A DNA stretch of 64,000 bases from Bacteroidota bacterium. GTDB taxonomy: Bacteria; Bacteroidota; Bacteroidia; Bacteroidales; JACABE01. Location of the stretch: contig JAPLDQ010000036.1 in the NCBI GenBank assembly GCA_026391675.1, positions 164,522 to 228,521 of the forward strand, given 5' to 3'. Every line of letters starts with the position of its first letter. Position 1 is the first letter of the stretch. The notes beneath the pieces were generated by a model that was not told the origin of the DNA, made no database searches, and worked only from the letters and a program-made list of their open reading frames with translations. The translations under genes and the position numbers were made by a program. Shown in pieces: positions 45,058 to 54,045 of the stretch.

Positions 45058-45077
45058 TAGACTCAAAAAAACAAAAA

Positions 45078-46772
45078 ATGGAAGAAAATACGACCAACAC
45101 AAACAGTAAACCGGTGTTGAATTTTATTGAAGAAATTATAGAACAGGATTTAAAAAACGGTAAGAATGCAGCACGTGTGCATACCCGTTTCCCACCTGAA
45201 CCTAATGGTTATTTACACATTGGTCATGCAAAATCTATTTGTTTAAATTTTGGTCTGGCCAAAAAATATAACGGCAAATGCAACTTACGCTTTGATGATA
45301 CCAACCCTACCAAAGAAGATGTGGAATATGTTGATTCCATCCGCGAAGATGTAAAATGGCTGGGATTTAACTGGGATGGTGAGTATTTTGCCTCTGATTA
45401 TTTTGAACAGTTGTATGAATGGGCTGTCCTGCTTATAAAAAAAGGAAAAGCTTATGTATGTGACCTCAGCCAGGAAGAAATGAGTACTTACCGGGGTACA
45501 CCTACAAAGCCGGGGACAGAAAGTCCCTATCGCATGCGTAGTATTGAAGAAAATCTCGATTTATTTTTAAGGATGAAAAATGGTGAGTTTGCCGATGGCA
45601 GCCGTGTGTTACGTGCTAAAGTTGACATGGCTTCACCCAATATGCATATGCGTGATCCTATATTGTACCGCATTCTGCACTCAGAACATCACAGAACCGG
45701 CGATAAATGGTGCATCTATCCGATGTACGATTATGCGCACGGTCAGAGTGATTCAATTGAAGGCATCACGCATTCCATTTGTACGCTGGAATTTGAAGTA
45801 CACCGCCCTTTGTACGATTGGTTCATCAGGGAATTGGAAATTCACGCACCTCAGCAAATAGAATTTGCAAGGCTTAACATCAGTTATACATTAATGAGCA
45901 AGCGTAAATTACTGGAACTGGTGAATGAAAAATATGTAAGTGGCTGGGACGATCCGCGTATGCCAACCATTTGTGGTATACGCAGAAGAGGTTATACGCC
46001 TGAATCATTGCGCAATTTTGCCGATATTATTGGTGTTGCAAAGCGTGATAATGTAATAGACGTTGCCCTGCTTGAGCATTGCATACGTGAAGATCTTAAC
46101 AAAAAGGCCATGCGGGTAATGACTGTATTAAATCCATTGAAAGTAATTATTGACAACTATCCTGATACTACCGAAGAGCTGGATGCCATTAATAATCCTG
46201 AGGATGAAACAGCAGGAAGCAGGAAACTGCCTTTTTCCAGAGAAATTTATGTTGAACGTGATGATTTTATGGAAGAACCTTCAAAAAAATACTTCCGTTT
46301 ATCTCCCGGAAACGAAGTTCGCCTGCGTTATGCTTATTTTATTAAATGCGAAAGCTTTGTAAAAGATGCAAACGGAGAAATAACAGAATTACACTGCACT
46401 TACGATCCTGCTTCACGCGGGGGCAATTCACCGGATGGCCGTAAGGTAAAAGGAACCATACACTGGGTTTCAGCAGCTCACGCAGCCGATGTTGAAGTCC
46501 GCTTATTTGACAGATTGTTTACAGCCCATAATCCTGAAGAATATCCTGAAGGTGGCAGTTATAAAGATAATCTGAATCCGGATTCATTAAAAGTTTTACA
46601 AAACTGCAAGGCAGAACCTTTTCTGAAAGATGTTCCCGTATTATCAAGTTTCCAGTTCGAACGACTGGGCTATTTCTGTGTTGATAAGGATTCAGCTGCC
46701 GGAAAAATGGTCTTTAACAGAACCGTTTCATTAAAAGATTCCTGGGCAAAAATTGAGAAAAAGAATGATTAA
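45078..46772 (+). CDS. glnS: Glutaminyl-tRNA synthetase
   Basis: A 564-residue class I synthetase that charges tRNA-Gln directly. The signatures are [20 protein letters not shown] (HIGH), FDDTNPTKE, and the KMSKS-like LMSKRKL. GlnRS-specific blocks include [20 protein letters not shown] and a C-terminal two-barrel anticodon-binding domain ([13 protein letters not shown]). Its presence suggests that this organism does not rely solely on GatCAB transamidation for Gln-tRNA. It is a single gene ended by a strong bidirectional terminator. Confidence 0.97.
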   Translation: MEENTTNTNSKPVLNFIEEIIEQDLKNGKNAARVHTRFPPEPNGYLHIGHAKSICLNFGLAKKYNGKCNLRFDDTNPTKEDVEYVDSIREDVKWLGFNWDGEYFASDYFEQLYEWAVLLIKKGKAYVCDLSQEEMSTYRGTPTKPGTESPYRMRSIEENLDLFLRMKNGEFADGSRVLRAKVDMASPNMHMRDPILYRILHSEHHRTGDKWCIYPMYDYAHGQSDSIEGITHSICTLEFEVHRPLYDWFIRELEIHAPQQIEFARLNISYTLMSKRKLLELVNEKYVSGWDDPRMPTICGIRRRGYTPESLRNFADIIGVAKRDNVIDVALLEHCIREDLNKKAMRVMTVLNPLKVIIDNYPDTTEELDAINNPEDETAGSRKLPFSREIYVERDDFMEEPSKKYFRLSPGNEVRLRYAYFIKCESFVKDANGEITELHCTYDPASRGGNSPDGRKVKGTIHWVSAAHAADVEVRLFDRLFTAHNPEEYPEGGSYKDNLNPDSLKVLQNCKAEPFLKDVPVLSSFQFERLGYFCVDKDSAAGKMVFNRTVSLKDSWAKIEKKND

Positions 46773-46802
46773 TTTTTAATTATCCAATTTGACCGGATAC
46801 AA

Positions 46803-46837
46803 AAAACCCTTGCAATTAATCAATTGCAAGGGTTTTT
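46803..46837. terminator. Bidirectional terminator between glnS and the DUF5777 gene
   Basis: A 15 bp perfect stem (AAAACCCTTGCAATT and AATTGCAAGGGTTTT) with loop AATC, flanked by A-run and T-run, sits between two converging genes. Confidence 0.94.
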
Positions 46838-46856
46838 GTTTTAGTGTTTACCTGAT

Positions 46857-47750
46857 TCAGGATTTTCTGAATGTTTTTGGTTTTACGATGGTAAATGTTC
46901 TTACAATGTTAAATCCAAAATAAATATATCCTTTTCCCCAGCTCCCCTGTGTTTCTGTTAAAAAACCTCTTTCAAACAAGGGTTGTGAGTTGGTTACAAA
47001 TAACTGGAAAACATGGCCTCCTGTTTCAATATCAACACCCAGTGAAAGCGAATTATCATAATCATTACGGGTTTGACTTGTCATGATGTAATGATATTCG
47101 GCATTTAACGACAAACGTTGGGTTAATTTATATCTTCCGCCTCCACCAAGGATAAAAATATCATTAGGATCAGCATTTAAAACAACCAGATTTTTATGTA
47201 CAAGCGAAGGGGTTAACTGAAACGAAAATTTATTGGTAAATTTTCTGGCAATCAATAATTGATGTACGAATGCAAATCGTGAAGAAAAATAATTATTCCA
47301 TTCAGGATGAGCAAAATGTAAGCCATTAATAGTCATATCGCAGAAATAGGAAATACTCACCGGCATACGGTCATCAGTGGTCTGACGGAAAATTTTGTAT
47401 TTAACAAAAGCGTCAATGGTTTTTTCATAGGAACTTCTTCCCAAACCCAAACTTATTTTATCGGTAAGTCCGTATTCCAGCCCTAAACGGATAGTAGAAC
47501 GGTCCAGTCCATAAAAACCATAAGGTCCATCATTTAATGCACCAAAATGATGGGAGATGCTAAAATTCAAATTTCCTTTAGCCGGGTTTTCAACAGATTG
47601 ACCAATTACAATTCTTGAGGTTTTAAACGTTGCATAGGTAAATGCTTTAGGCTTTACGTCTGGGCCAAATTCATCAGTTAAGTCCTGAGAAAAAGTATTT
47701 TTTACAAATACCAACGAAAAAACAAGTAAAAGAACATAAATTTTTTTCAT
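46857..47750 (-). CDS. DUF5777-like outer-membrane beta-barrel protein
   Basis: A 297-residue exported protein (signal ends NTFSQ). It resembles the Bacteroidota DUF5777 family. After a short linker it reads FTYATFKTSRIVIGQSVENP, then NFSISHHFG, GPYGFYGLDRSTIRLGLEYG and SISYFCDMTIN, alternating in barrel fashion up to a C-terminal strand. It is the last gene of a minus-strand run with YceI, an OB-fold protein and two c-type cytochromes, a neighbourhood I recall for this family. The function is unknown; an electron-transfer or small-molecule export barrel would fit the cytochromes. Confidence 0.78.
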   Translation of the reverse strand: MKKIYVLLLVFSLVFVKNTFSQDLTDEFGPDVKPKAFTYATFKTSRIVIGQSVENPAKGNLNFSISHHFGALNDGPYGFYGLDRSTIRLGLEYGLTDKISLGLGRSSYEKTIDAFVKYKIFRQTTDDRMPVSISYFCDMTINGLHFAHPEWNNYFSSRFAFVHQLLIARKFTNKFSFQLTPSLVHKNLVVLNADPNDIFILGGGGRYKLTQRLSLNAEYHYIMTSQTRNDYDNSLSLGVDIETGGHVFQLFVTNSQPLFERGFLTETQGSWGKGYIYFGFNIVRTFTIVKPKTFRKS

Positions 47751-47764
47751 AACCGTTTGTTTTA

Positions 47765-47800
47765 AAATCCGGAGATATGCAAAAGCATGTCTCCGGATTT
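47765..47800. other. Stable hairpin between yceI and the DUF5777 gene
   Basis: A 16 bp stem (AAATCCGGAGATATGC with GCATGTCTCCGGATTT; one G-U) closes an AAAA loop. It lies inside the minus-strand gene run, with only a short TTTT after it. It may be a partial terminator or an mRNA-stabilising element that sets different levels of the two gene products. Confidence 0.65.
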
Positions 47801-47815
47801 AGTATTTTTTATTAA

Positions 47816-48367
47816 TTATTTTTTAGGATCTAAAGCAACATCAACTGTAATCTGAACTGTTTCTGCAATTTTTCCTGCTACGGCATTTGGTATATTTATA
47901 CCATAATCCTTTACCAGAATATTGAATTTACAGTATGTAATAACTTTACCATCTTTAACTTCGATGGTACCGCTTTGTTTAACTTTTTTGGTAACACCAT
48001 GTATGGTAAGATCTCCTTCTATGGTTGCATTATACTTACCGTTTTTTGTAAAGTTTATATCTTTCAGGTTAATAATTTTTCCTTTAAATGTAGAATTGGG
48101 AAATTTTGGTGATTCCATATAATTTTCATTAAAATGTTCCTGCATCAGCGCTTTTGGAAACTCAAATGAAGTGATAAGAACCTGAAATACAATATCTCCG
48201 GTAGCAGCATCAAGAGCAGCTTTTACCTGATTATTCTTAGCTTCGATTTTTTCCATCGGTGCATCAGAATAGAAATCAATTTTCCCGTTTTTGGTGATAT
48301 ACTTTTGTGCAAAAACATTGGAAGAAAGCATCAAGAGTACAATTATGATTTTAAAAAGAGTTTTCAT
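47816..48367 (-). CDS. YceI family periplasmic lipid-binding-like protein
   Basis: A 183-residue exported protein (signal ends VFAQ) of the YceI family, a lipocalin-like barrel that holds isoprenoid lipids in characterised members. The sequence has ITKNGKIDFYSDAPMEKIEA, FEFPKALMQEHFNENYMES, the strand TFKGKIINLKDINF, and EGDLTIHGVTKKVKQSGTIE, the last being the family's best conserved block. It lies between the OB-fold and DUF5777 genes. In several Bacteroidota YceI proteins accompany cytochromes, as here. The ligand is unknown. Confidence 0.9.
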   Translation of the reverse strand: MKTLFKIIIVLLMLSSNVFAQKYITKNGKIDFYSDAPMEKIEAKNNQVKAALDAATGDIVFQVLITSFEFPKALMQEHFNENYMESPKFPNSTFKGKIINLKDINFTKNGKYNATIEGDLTIHGVTKKVKQSGTIEVKDGKVITYCKFNILVKDYGINIPNAVAGKIAETVQITVDVALDPKK

Positions 48368-48395
48368 TTTAATAAATTTTAAGTGATTAGTAGTA

Positions 48396-48866
48396 TTATT
48401 TAACGATTGAACATTTTTCTATTATTAAATCAGTTCCAGCCATTCCGTTACATAATCCTTTTATTTTAACAGGAATTTCCGGCGTTAATTTTTTTGCAGC
48501 TTCTGAATGATTAGGTAACATGGTACATCTTAAGCCTCCTTCAGCATTTAAATCACCCAATAAATCATCAGTTTTAATTTGAGAGGTATCTTGTTTTTGG
48601 GTAAAAACAGCCACAACCATCGTATCAGAAGGGGTTTCTATTTTAGAAACATTTCCTGTAATTTCAATAACTTTTCCGTTGTATAAAGAATCGGCTTTGG
48701 CTTTGTTAAGCGTATATTCTTTATAGAGTACATCAGCATTTAATGTATATTCGGCTTTGGCTTTTTCAATATCCTTATTGGGTTTATTAATATATTTTAA
48801 TACGCCAATTATTGCAATAATACCAATTACGGCAATAATTATCAGAATTTTTAACCACTTTTTCAT
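48396..48866 (-). CDS. OB-fold (tRNA_anti-like) membrane-anchored protein
   Basis: A 156-residue protein with one N-terminal transmembrane helix (LKILIIIAVIGIIAIIGVLKY). The extracytoplasmic domain resembles the tRNA_anti-like OB fold: ADSLYNGKVIEITGNVSKIE, GLRCTMLPNHSEAAKKL, VKIKGLCNG and DLIIEKCSIVK. The name is historical; the exported versions have no shown nucleic-acid role. Three Cys (RCTM, LCNG, KCSI) may be structural. It lies 18 bases downstream of a c-type cytochrome gene and 28 bases before yceI, in one operon. Confidence 0.8.
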   Translation of the reverse strand: MKKWLKILIIIAVIGIIAIIGVLKYINKPNKDIEKAKAEYTLNADVLYKEYTLNKAKADSLYNGKVIEITGNVSKIETPSDTMVVAVFTQKQDTSQIKTDDLLGDLNAEGGLRCTMLPNHSEAAKKLTPEIPVKIKGLCNGMAGTDLIIEKCSIVK

Positions 48867-48884
48867 TTTATTATTATTTGATTA

Positions 48885-49244
48885 TTAATTATCCAGTGCC
48901 CCTTTATTTATCCAGGCAACAACTTTATTAATGGAACAATTGTCCATTTTACCGGTTTGGGGCATTATATTTCCACTTTGACCTGTTATTCTGCCTTTTA
49001 TCCTGTCGGCTTTGGCAAAAACCTGAGCGTAATTTGTAAATTCAGAATTCGCACTTCCTGTATTGTGGCAGCTATAACAATTTGCAGCAATTATAGCACT
49101 TACTGTACCTGAATAGGTTACATTTGTAGTATCACAGTTGGCCTGCACAAAACGGTAAAGCCCTTCTTCAGAATCACGGTAACAACTGCTGAACAATAAG
49201 GCAAATGCTATTATTGACAAGAATAGTATTGATATTTTTTTCAT
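48885..49244 (-). CDS. Mono-haem c-type cytochrome-like lipoprotein
   Basis: A 119-residue protein with a lipobox (LLFSSC). It carries one haem-binding CXXCH in ANCYSCHNTGS. A conserved Met-Pro (GNIMPQTGKM) can supply the distal ligand, and INKVVAWINKGALDN is the family's usual C-terminal helix. It looks like the C-terminal half of the upstream cytochrome (SGNIMPQ, VAWINKGAL), suggesting duplication. It should carry electrons in the periplasm or at the outer membrane, and is anchored by lipid. Confidence 0.85.
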   Translation of the reverse strand: MKKISILFLSIIAFALLFSSCYRDSEEGLYRFVQANCDTTNVTYSGTVSAIIAANCYSCHNTGSANSEFTNYAQVFAKADRIKGRITGQSGNIMPQTGKMDNCSINKVVAWINKGALDN

Positions 49245-49276
49245 GTGTTATTATTTTTTTTTAACCTGTAAATCGT

Positions 49277-49921
49277 TTAATTATTCAGTTTTCCGGCTTT
49301 AATCCAATTGGTAAATTTAGTAATCTTACACCCGGATAATGAATTAGCAGGAGAAGGAGGCATAATGGAACCGCTTTGAGCTGTAATTCTACCTAAGATA
49401 GTTGCTGCTTTGGTTGCAATCTGATTATAATTTGTGATTTCTCCGTTGGCACTTCCGGTATTATGGCATCCCAGACAATTTCTTTTAAAAATCGGTAAAA
49501 TATCAGCATTAAAAGTATATAAAGAGGTATCGCAGGGTTCGGCATTTTCCAATGCTCCTTGTCTAATCCATGCATAAATTGAAGTAACCTGTTCTAAATT
49601 TAATAAGGCTTTCGGAGCAGGAGGCATTTCATTCCCGATAGCAGTAGTATATAAACGGCTGTTCTGAGGGTCACCTGCTTTAACCAATTTCTTAATACTG
49701 CTATAGGTAGTTAAATCAGGGTCATCATTTCCGCCATGACAATCTGCTAAGGCACAGTTTGACTGAATTATAGGCAAAACTTCATCATAAAAATAAACAG
49801 TGTCATTTAATGCGGCGGTATCAATAACCGGTGGCGTTGTTTCATGCTGACAGCTGTTAAAGAGAATAAGCAGTAAAACTGTAAAAAAGGAGAGAATGAT
49901 TGAATTTTTCATTTTATTCAT
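49277..49921 (-). CDS. Two-domain c-type cytochrome-like lipoprotein with a CX4CH motif
   Basis: A 214-residue lipoprotein (lipobox LILFNSC). The first domain has NCALADCHGG: Cys56 and Cys61-His62 form a CX4CH motif instead of CXXCH. The second has NCLGCHNTGS, a normal CXXCH. Each is followed by the Met-Pro and W-I-x-x-G-A-L helix typical of these small cytochromes (GNEMPPAPKALL; SGSIMPPSP). It opens the operon that continues with a second cytochrome, an OB-fold protein, YceI and DUF5777. It probably transfers electrons near the outer membrane; whether the CX4CH site holds haem is open. Confidence 0.85.
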   Translation of the reverse strand: MNKMKNSIILSFFTVLLLILFNSCQHETTPPVIDTAALNDTVYFYDEVLPIIQSNCALADCHGGNDDPDLTTYSSIKKLVKAGDPQNSRLYTTAIGNEMPPAPKALLNLEQVTSIYAWIRQGALENAEPCDTSLYTFNADILPIFKRNCLGCHNTGSANGEITNYNQIATKAATILGRITAQSGSIMPPSPANSLSGCKITKFTNWIKAGKLNN

Positions 49922-50129
49922 ATTTTATATTTCGTATATGCTGATTTTAGAACAATAGATCAATTTTCAGACCAATAAATAAAATGGTATCAAATTATTT
50001 AAATTAAAATAAAGAATCATTCAATGCTGTATGAAAGTTTAAATATGAATGAAATGAAAAATTCAGTAACGCAAACAGTAAAAGGAAAATTATTTTATTA
50101 ATATTTTTTAACTTTTACTATTTCTTGCT

Positions 50130-50474
50130 TTATTTTAAATCACCATACTTTTTTTTCAGTGTATTTAATTGCATTAATTTTTCCTGTTCTGATAAATTTG
50201 ATGATATTATTTGATTGTATTCTCTGATTATTTGCTCGTATTCCCTGATGCGGGATGCGAAGGCGGTGGTATCTTCTTCTAATGAACGGATTTGTTTTTT
50301 CTGAAATTCAATGCGCTTGTTTAAACTTACTTTTTGCTCGTTGGTATTTATTTCTCTTTCTGTGCAGGCTTTAAGGTCAGTTTCTGATTTTAAATACTTT
50401 TGCTTTGAAACACAAGCTGATAATGTAAGGGTAAAAATGATAACAATAACAATATTTGTCTTAAACCTACTCAT
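50130..50474 (-). CDS. Small coiled-coil lipoprotein
   Basis: A 114-residue lipoprotein (LTLSAC, mature N-terminal Cys) with a nearly continuous helix after it: VSLNKRIEFQKKQIRSLEED and FASRIREYEQIIREYNQIIS form heptads. Residues 20-114 would form a coiled coil. Such short proteins may be envelope spacers or partners of OmpA-type proteins, but nothing specific is known. It is a stand-alone gene between the cytochrome operon and the glucose-1-phosphate thymidylyltransferase gene. Confidence 0.68.
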   Translation of the reverse strand: MSRFKTNIVIVIIFTLTLSACVSKQKYLKSETDLKACTEREINTNEQKVSLNKRIEFQKKQIRSLEEDTTAFASRIREYEQIIREYNQIISSNLSEQEKLMQLNTLKKKYGDLK

Positions 50475-50579
50475 GATTAAATTTCCAAAATTTTGATTAT
50501 TAGGCTACAAACCTACAAAAATTAAATGATAAATGTCACTAAGATTATGGTTTTTTAATTTTTTTTATGAATAATGGTG

Positions 50580-50607
50580 TTGCTGTTAAAAATAAATTCT
50601 ATTTTTG
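50580..50607 (+). promoter_or_regulatory. Promoter of the nucleotidyltransferase gene
   Basis: TTG at 50580-50582 and TATTTTTG at 50600-50607 are separated by 17 bases, matching the Bacteroidota consensus. The ATG is 26 bases further on. Confidence 0.6.
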
Positions 50608-50633
50608 AAAAAATAACTTTAAAATAAGAAAAA

Positions 50634-51494
50634 ATGAAGGGAATTATTTTAGCAGGTGGTTCTGGTACACGTTTGCACCCACTGACAATAGCAGTAAGTA
50701 AGCAATTAATGCCTATTTATGATAAACCCATGATATATTATCCCTTATCAGTTCTCATGATGGCAGGTATCCGCGAAATATTAATCATATCAACACCAAC
50801 CGATTTACCAAATTTTGAAAGATTATTAGGCGACGGGCATCAGATTGGCTGCAAATTCAGTTACAAGGTTCAGGAAGTTCCCAATGGTCTGGCTCAGGCT
50901 TTTGTATTGGGTGAAGAATTTGTTGGCAAAGATAAAGTGGCACTGATTTTAGGAGATAACATTTTTTATGGCAGTGGCCTGCAAAAATTAATTCAGGAAA
51001 ACAATGACCCTGTTGGAGGTATGGTTTTCGCCTATCATGTTTCAAATCCACAGCAATATGGAGTTGTTGAGTTTGATAAAAATTTTAAAGCGATTTCCAT
51101 TGAAGAAAAACCAATGGAACCTAAGTCAAATTATGCTGTTCCGGGATTATATTTTTATGATAATTCTGTGATAGAAGTGGCCAAAAATATTCAGCCAAGT
51201 AAAAGGGGCGAATATGAAATTACTGATGTCAATAAATATTATCTGGAAGAAGGCAAGCTTAAGGTTGGGATATTAAGCCGTGGAACCGCCTGGCTCGACA
51301 CAGGAACGTTTACTTCATTATTGCAGGCATCTCAGTTCGTTGAGGTAATAGAGCAACGACAGGGCTTAAAAATAGGCTGTATCGAAGAAATAGCCTACCG
51401 TCAGGGATTCATTGATAAAATGCAATTGATAGATGTTGCCAAACCGTTATTAAAGAGTGGTTATGGTGATTATTTGTTGCAACTTATAAAATAG
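50634..51494 (+). CDS. rmlA: Glucose-1-phosphate thymidylyltransferase
   Basis: A 286-residue RmlA/RfbA, the normal length. It makes dTDP-glucose from dTTP and glucose-1-phosphate, the first step to dTDP-rhamnose and related deoxysugars. The motifs are [14 protein letters not shown] (nucleotide-binding), [31 protein letters not shown] and [11 protein letters not shown]. RmlB, RmlC and RmlD are not adjacent, so the final sugar is unknown. A consensus promoter lies in front. The product could feed the glycosyltransferase operon at 4.7-10 kb. Confidence 0.95.
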   Translation: MKGIILAGGSGTRLHPLTIAVSKQLMPIYDKPMIYYPLSVLMMAGIREILIISTPTDLPNFERLLGDGHQIGCKFSYKVQEVPNGLAQAFVLGEEFVGKDKVALILGDNIFYGSGLQKLIQENNDPVGGMVFAYHVSNPQQYGVVEFDKNFKAISIEEKPMEPKSNYAVPGLYFYDNSVIEVAKNIQPSKRGEYEITDVNKYYLEEGKLKVGILSRGTAWLDTGTFTSLLQASQFVEVIEQRQGLKIGCIEEIAYRQGFIDKMQLIDVAKPLLKSGYGDYLLQLIK

Positions 51495-51581
51495 TTATTT
51501 AGTTAATAAGTTATTGGTTATTAGTTTCTTAAATTAAATCAGATGTGATTTATTTTATTGAATTTTACAATTGTACTAAAA

Positions 51582-52556
51582 ATGCATACGATACAGGAAT
51601 TACAGGATTATATCAATATAAAATTAGCTGAACAACAATTTACCGGGAATCCTCCTTTGTTATACGAACCCATCAATTACACCCTTTCACAGGGAGGTAA
51701 ACGCATGCGCCCCATGCTTACACTGCTGGCCTGTGAAATGTTTGGCGGAAATATCGAAAATGCGGTTTATCCCTCAATAGGACTCGAAATTTTCCATAAT
51801 TTCACTTTGCTTCACGATGATATTATGGATAAAGCGCCTATAAGACGTGGCAAGGAAACCGTCTATAAAAAATGGAATATCAATATTGCGATACTTTCAG
51901 GTGATACCATGTTTGCACTGGCCTATGAATACATGTTAAAGACCGATTCGCATTTCATTTCACGCATACTTCCTGTGTTAAACCAAACTGCCATTGAGGT
52001 TTGCGAGGGACAACAATATGATATGAATTTTGAAACAGATGGAGATATTACCATTGCAGATTATATTGAAATGATCCGTTTAAAAACAGCTGTATTACTG
52101 GGTGCCAGCTTAAAAATCGGTGCAATTGTAGGTGGAGCTGATGATGTGAATGCCAATCATATTTATGATTTCGGCATTAATATCGGACTTGCTTTTCAGC
52201 TTAAGGACGATTTGCTGGATGTATATGCAGATGTTGAAAAATTTGGTAAAATAACTGGTGGCGATATTGTTACCAATAAAAAAACCTTTCTTTATCTTAA
52301 AGCTTTTGATTTGGCCAATGAAACGCAATCAGAACGCCTGCAGCATTTATTTAATTTACCCGAAACAGAACACAATGCAAAAGTAAACGGAGTTAAAGCT
52401 TTATATGATGAACTCAATATCGAGCAGTTGTGTAAAGAAGAAATGCAGCGTTATTACGAAAAAGCTTTTACTGCTCTCGATAAAATTAATGTATCAAACC
52501 AGCAAAAACAAGAATTAATGGATTTTGCAGAACAATTAATTGGAAGAGAATCTTAA
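51582..52556 (+). CDS. Polyprenyl (isoprenyl) diphosphate synthase
   Basis: A 324-residue trans-prenyltransferase (starting at the ATG at 51582; the longer frame begins with TTG at 51558). Both Asp-rich motifs are present: LLHDDIMDKAPIRRGKETVY (first, DDxxD) and FQLKDDLLDVYAD (second). GGKRMRPML holds the pyrophosphate-binding Lys-Arg. The enzyme condenses isopentenyl diphosphate onto an allylic diphosphate. A bulky residue near the chain-length position cannot be judged here, so product length (farnesyl, geranylgeranyl or longer, for example for menaquinone) is open. Own gene, 87 bases after rmlA. Confidence 0.9.
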   Translation: MHTIQELQDYINIKLAEQQFTGNPPLLYEPINYTLSQGGKRMRPMLTLLACEMFGGNIENAVYPSIGLEIFHNFTLLHDDIMDKAPIRRGKETVYKKWNINIAILSGDTMFALAYEYMLKTDSHFISRILPVLNQTAIEVCEGQQYDMNFETDGDITIADYIEMIRLKTAVLLGASLKIGAIVGGADDVNANHIYDFGINIGLAFQLKDDLLDVYADVEKFGKITGGDIVTNKKTFLYLKAFDLANETQSERLQHLFNLPETEHNAKVNGVKALYDELNIEQLCKEEMQRYYEKAFTALDKINVSNQQKQELMDFAEQLIGRES

Positions 52557-52569
52557 ATTCAGTTATTCC

Positions 52570-53808
52570 CTATTTGAATTTCATCAATAAGGAAACAATA
52601 TTTGAAACCAGCCCATTGCTGCGGTTGTAATATGCATATCTGAGTTCAAGCGTATTGAGTTTATGAATACCCAACAATCCTTTATTTGAATCCATTATAC
52701 GGAAATTGGCACCTACCATGTTGCTGCTGAGACTAGATAAATCATAATCACTGGTATAGTAAGTATCTGTTGGAGCATGTTCGTTAATAGGTTTAAAATA
52801 GCCTGTTCCAATCTGATCATTAAAACGGTACAATAAACCGATTGATGTAAATGGAGTCAGTTTGTAAGTGGGCTCAATGCTGATGGTATGCGTCTGGATA
52901 TTCCAACTGTCAATATAATAACGGTAGAAAGAACGGATTACAATATTGTCGCCCAGAAAATAATTAGCTCTTAAACCGATAGGAGCTTTGTATTTGGTTG
53001 ACGGAAGTATTTCTGCCTTAACTGTGCCATTATTAAAGTAAACCCGCTGAAAACTGGTTTCCAGATGGCCTTGCTGATACCCCAAATCCAGTATCAGCGC
53101 CATTTGCAGATTTCTGTTGATTACATGAGAAAATACAAAATCCAGGTTATAGGAATTGCGGGGTGCTGTAGATGTTGGGCCTTTTGAATTCCGTCCCTGC
53201 GATCCTCCAGTGCTTGGCAGATTATAGGGATAAGGCCGCAATTCCCTGGGTAATATTACCGTCCAGGTATCCAGAAAAGCCGATGCCTTAACTGCAAGCT
53301 CGGTATTATTGTCTTTTGAAGCTTTTGAAAAACTTAAAAAACCTCCTCTTGAAACATAATCAAATTCTTTAGAAAAGGATAAACCTGTTCCCAACGTATA
53401 ATTATGGTCAATGTTTTTGTAATTATAATTTGCAGAAGGATAAATTCTCAGATCACGGCTGGAAGCTGAAGACACGGTAGAAGGATCAATTTTATCAGAT
53501 GATGCCGAAGTGTAAGCATCTACACCCAATTCAAAACTCAGACTGTGAACATTACCGGATTTGCTGCTTCCCGACATTTTTAAATCGAAATTGATAGCGG
53601 CATCTGTAAGCTTTTCGTTGCCAATACCTCCTGTAACGGCCGAGTTATTGCCCTCCTGATGATAAACACTGGAGATGAAATCTATTTCTTCTGTTTTTAA
53701 TTTTCGCGACTGATAATCAGAACTGTCAGCAGTTGAGCGATTATCCTGAGCTTTGACATTATACAACAGCATGGCCAGCATGGAGGCTGTTAAAAAGACC
53801 TTTTTCAT
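52570..53808 (-). CDS. DUF3570 outer-membrane beta-barrel protein
   Basis: A 412-residue exported protein (signal ends YNVKAQ) of the DUF3570 family: ITGG-like early strand (FISSVYHQEGNNSAVTGGIG), LSFELGVDAYTSASSDKIDP, RDLRIYPSANYNYKN and GLSFSKEFDYVSRGG, then alternating barrel strands to the C-terminal Lys. It is the last gene of a four-gene operon with a thioredoxin-like protein, ApbE and a DUF4266 lipoprotein. This combination is widespread in Gram-negative bacteria, so the barrel is likely the outer-membrane part of an ApbE-linked redox system. No function has been shown to my knowledge. Confidence 0.87.
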   Translation of the reverse strand: MKKVFLTASMLAMLLYNVKAQDNRSTADSSDYQSRKLKTEEIDFISSVYHQEGNNSAVTGGIGNEKLTDAAINFDLKMSGSSKSGNVHSLSFELGVDAYTSASSDKIDPSTVSSASSRDLRIYPSANYNYKNIDHNYTLGTGLSFSKEFDYVSRGGFLSFSKASKDNNTELAVKASAFLDTWTVILPRELRPYPYNLPSTGGSQGRNSKGPTSTAPRNSYNLDFVFSHVINRNLQMALILDLGYQQGHLETSFQRVYFNNGTVKAEILPSTKYKAPIGLRANYFLGDNIVIRSFYRYYIDSWNIQTHTISIEPTYKLTPFTSIGLLYRFNDQIGTGYFKPINEHAPTDTYYTSDYDLSSLSSNMVGANFRIMDSNKGLLGIHKLNTLELRYAYYNRSNGLVSNIVSLLMKFK

Positions 53809-53835
53809 CTATTTTATATTTACAGGATTCATAAA

Positions 53836-54045
53836 TTAATTACAACCACAACCACCACCGGTTTTGCCACCATTTGCACCTGATGCCCCTTCGCGGTACA
53901 TCAAAAAATTGCTTTCAAATCTTTCTGATTTTTTAGCCGACAACTCCATATCGGAATCGTTGATTTTTGATTTTTGATATTCTTTTACGCTGGAACAGGC
54001 GCTCAGCGCAACCGTCAGCAATACGGCAATTACTAAATACTTCAT
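53836..54045 (-). CDS. DUF4266 small lipoprotein (possible flavin carrier)
   Basis: A 69-residue lipoprotein: the lipobox is LSAC (Cys17). The mature part has SVKEYQKSKINDSDMELSAK followed by MYREGASGANGG (residues 49-60) and a C-terminal GGGCGCN. The DUF4266 family is small and conserved. The REGASGA element resembles the SGA-core of ApbE flavinylation sites (SGAT-type), and apbE is the neighbouring gene, which shares a base with this ATG (TAATG). FMN attachment at Ser55 is therefore plausible but unproven. The Cys pair at the end may bind metal or react with the thioredoxin-like protein. Confidence 0.82.
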   Translation of the reverse strand: MKYLVIAVLLTVALSACSSVKEYQKSKINDSDMELSAKKSERFESNFLMYREGASGANGGKTGGGCGCN

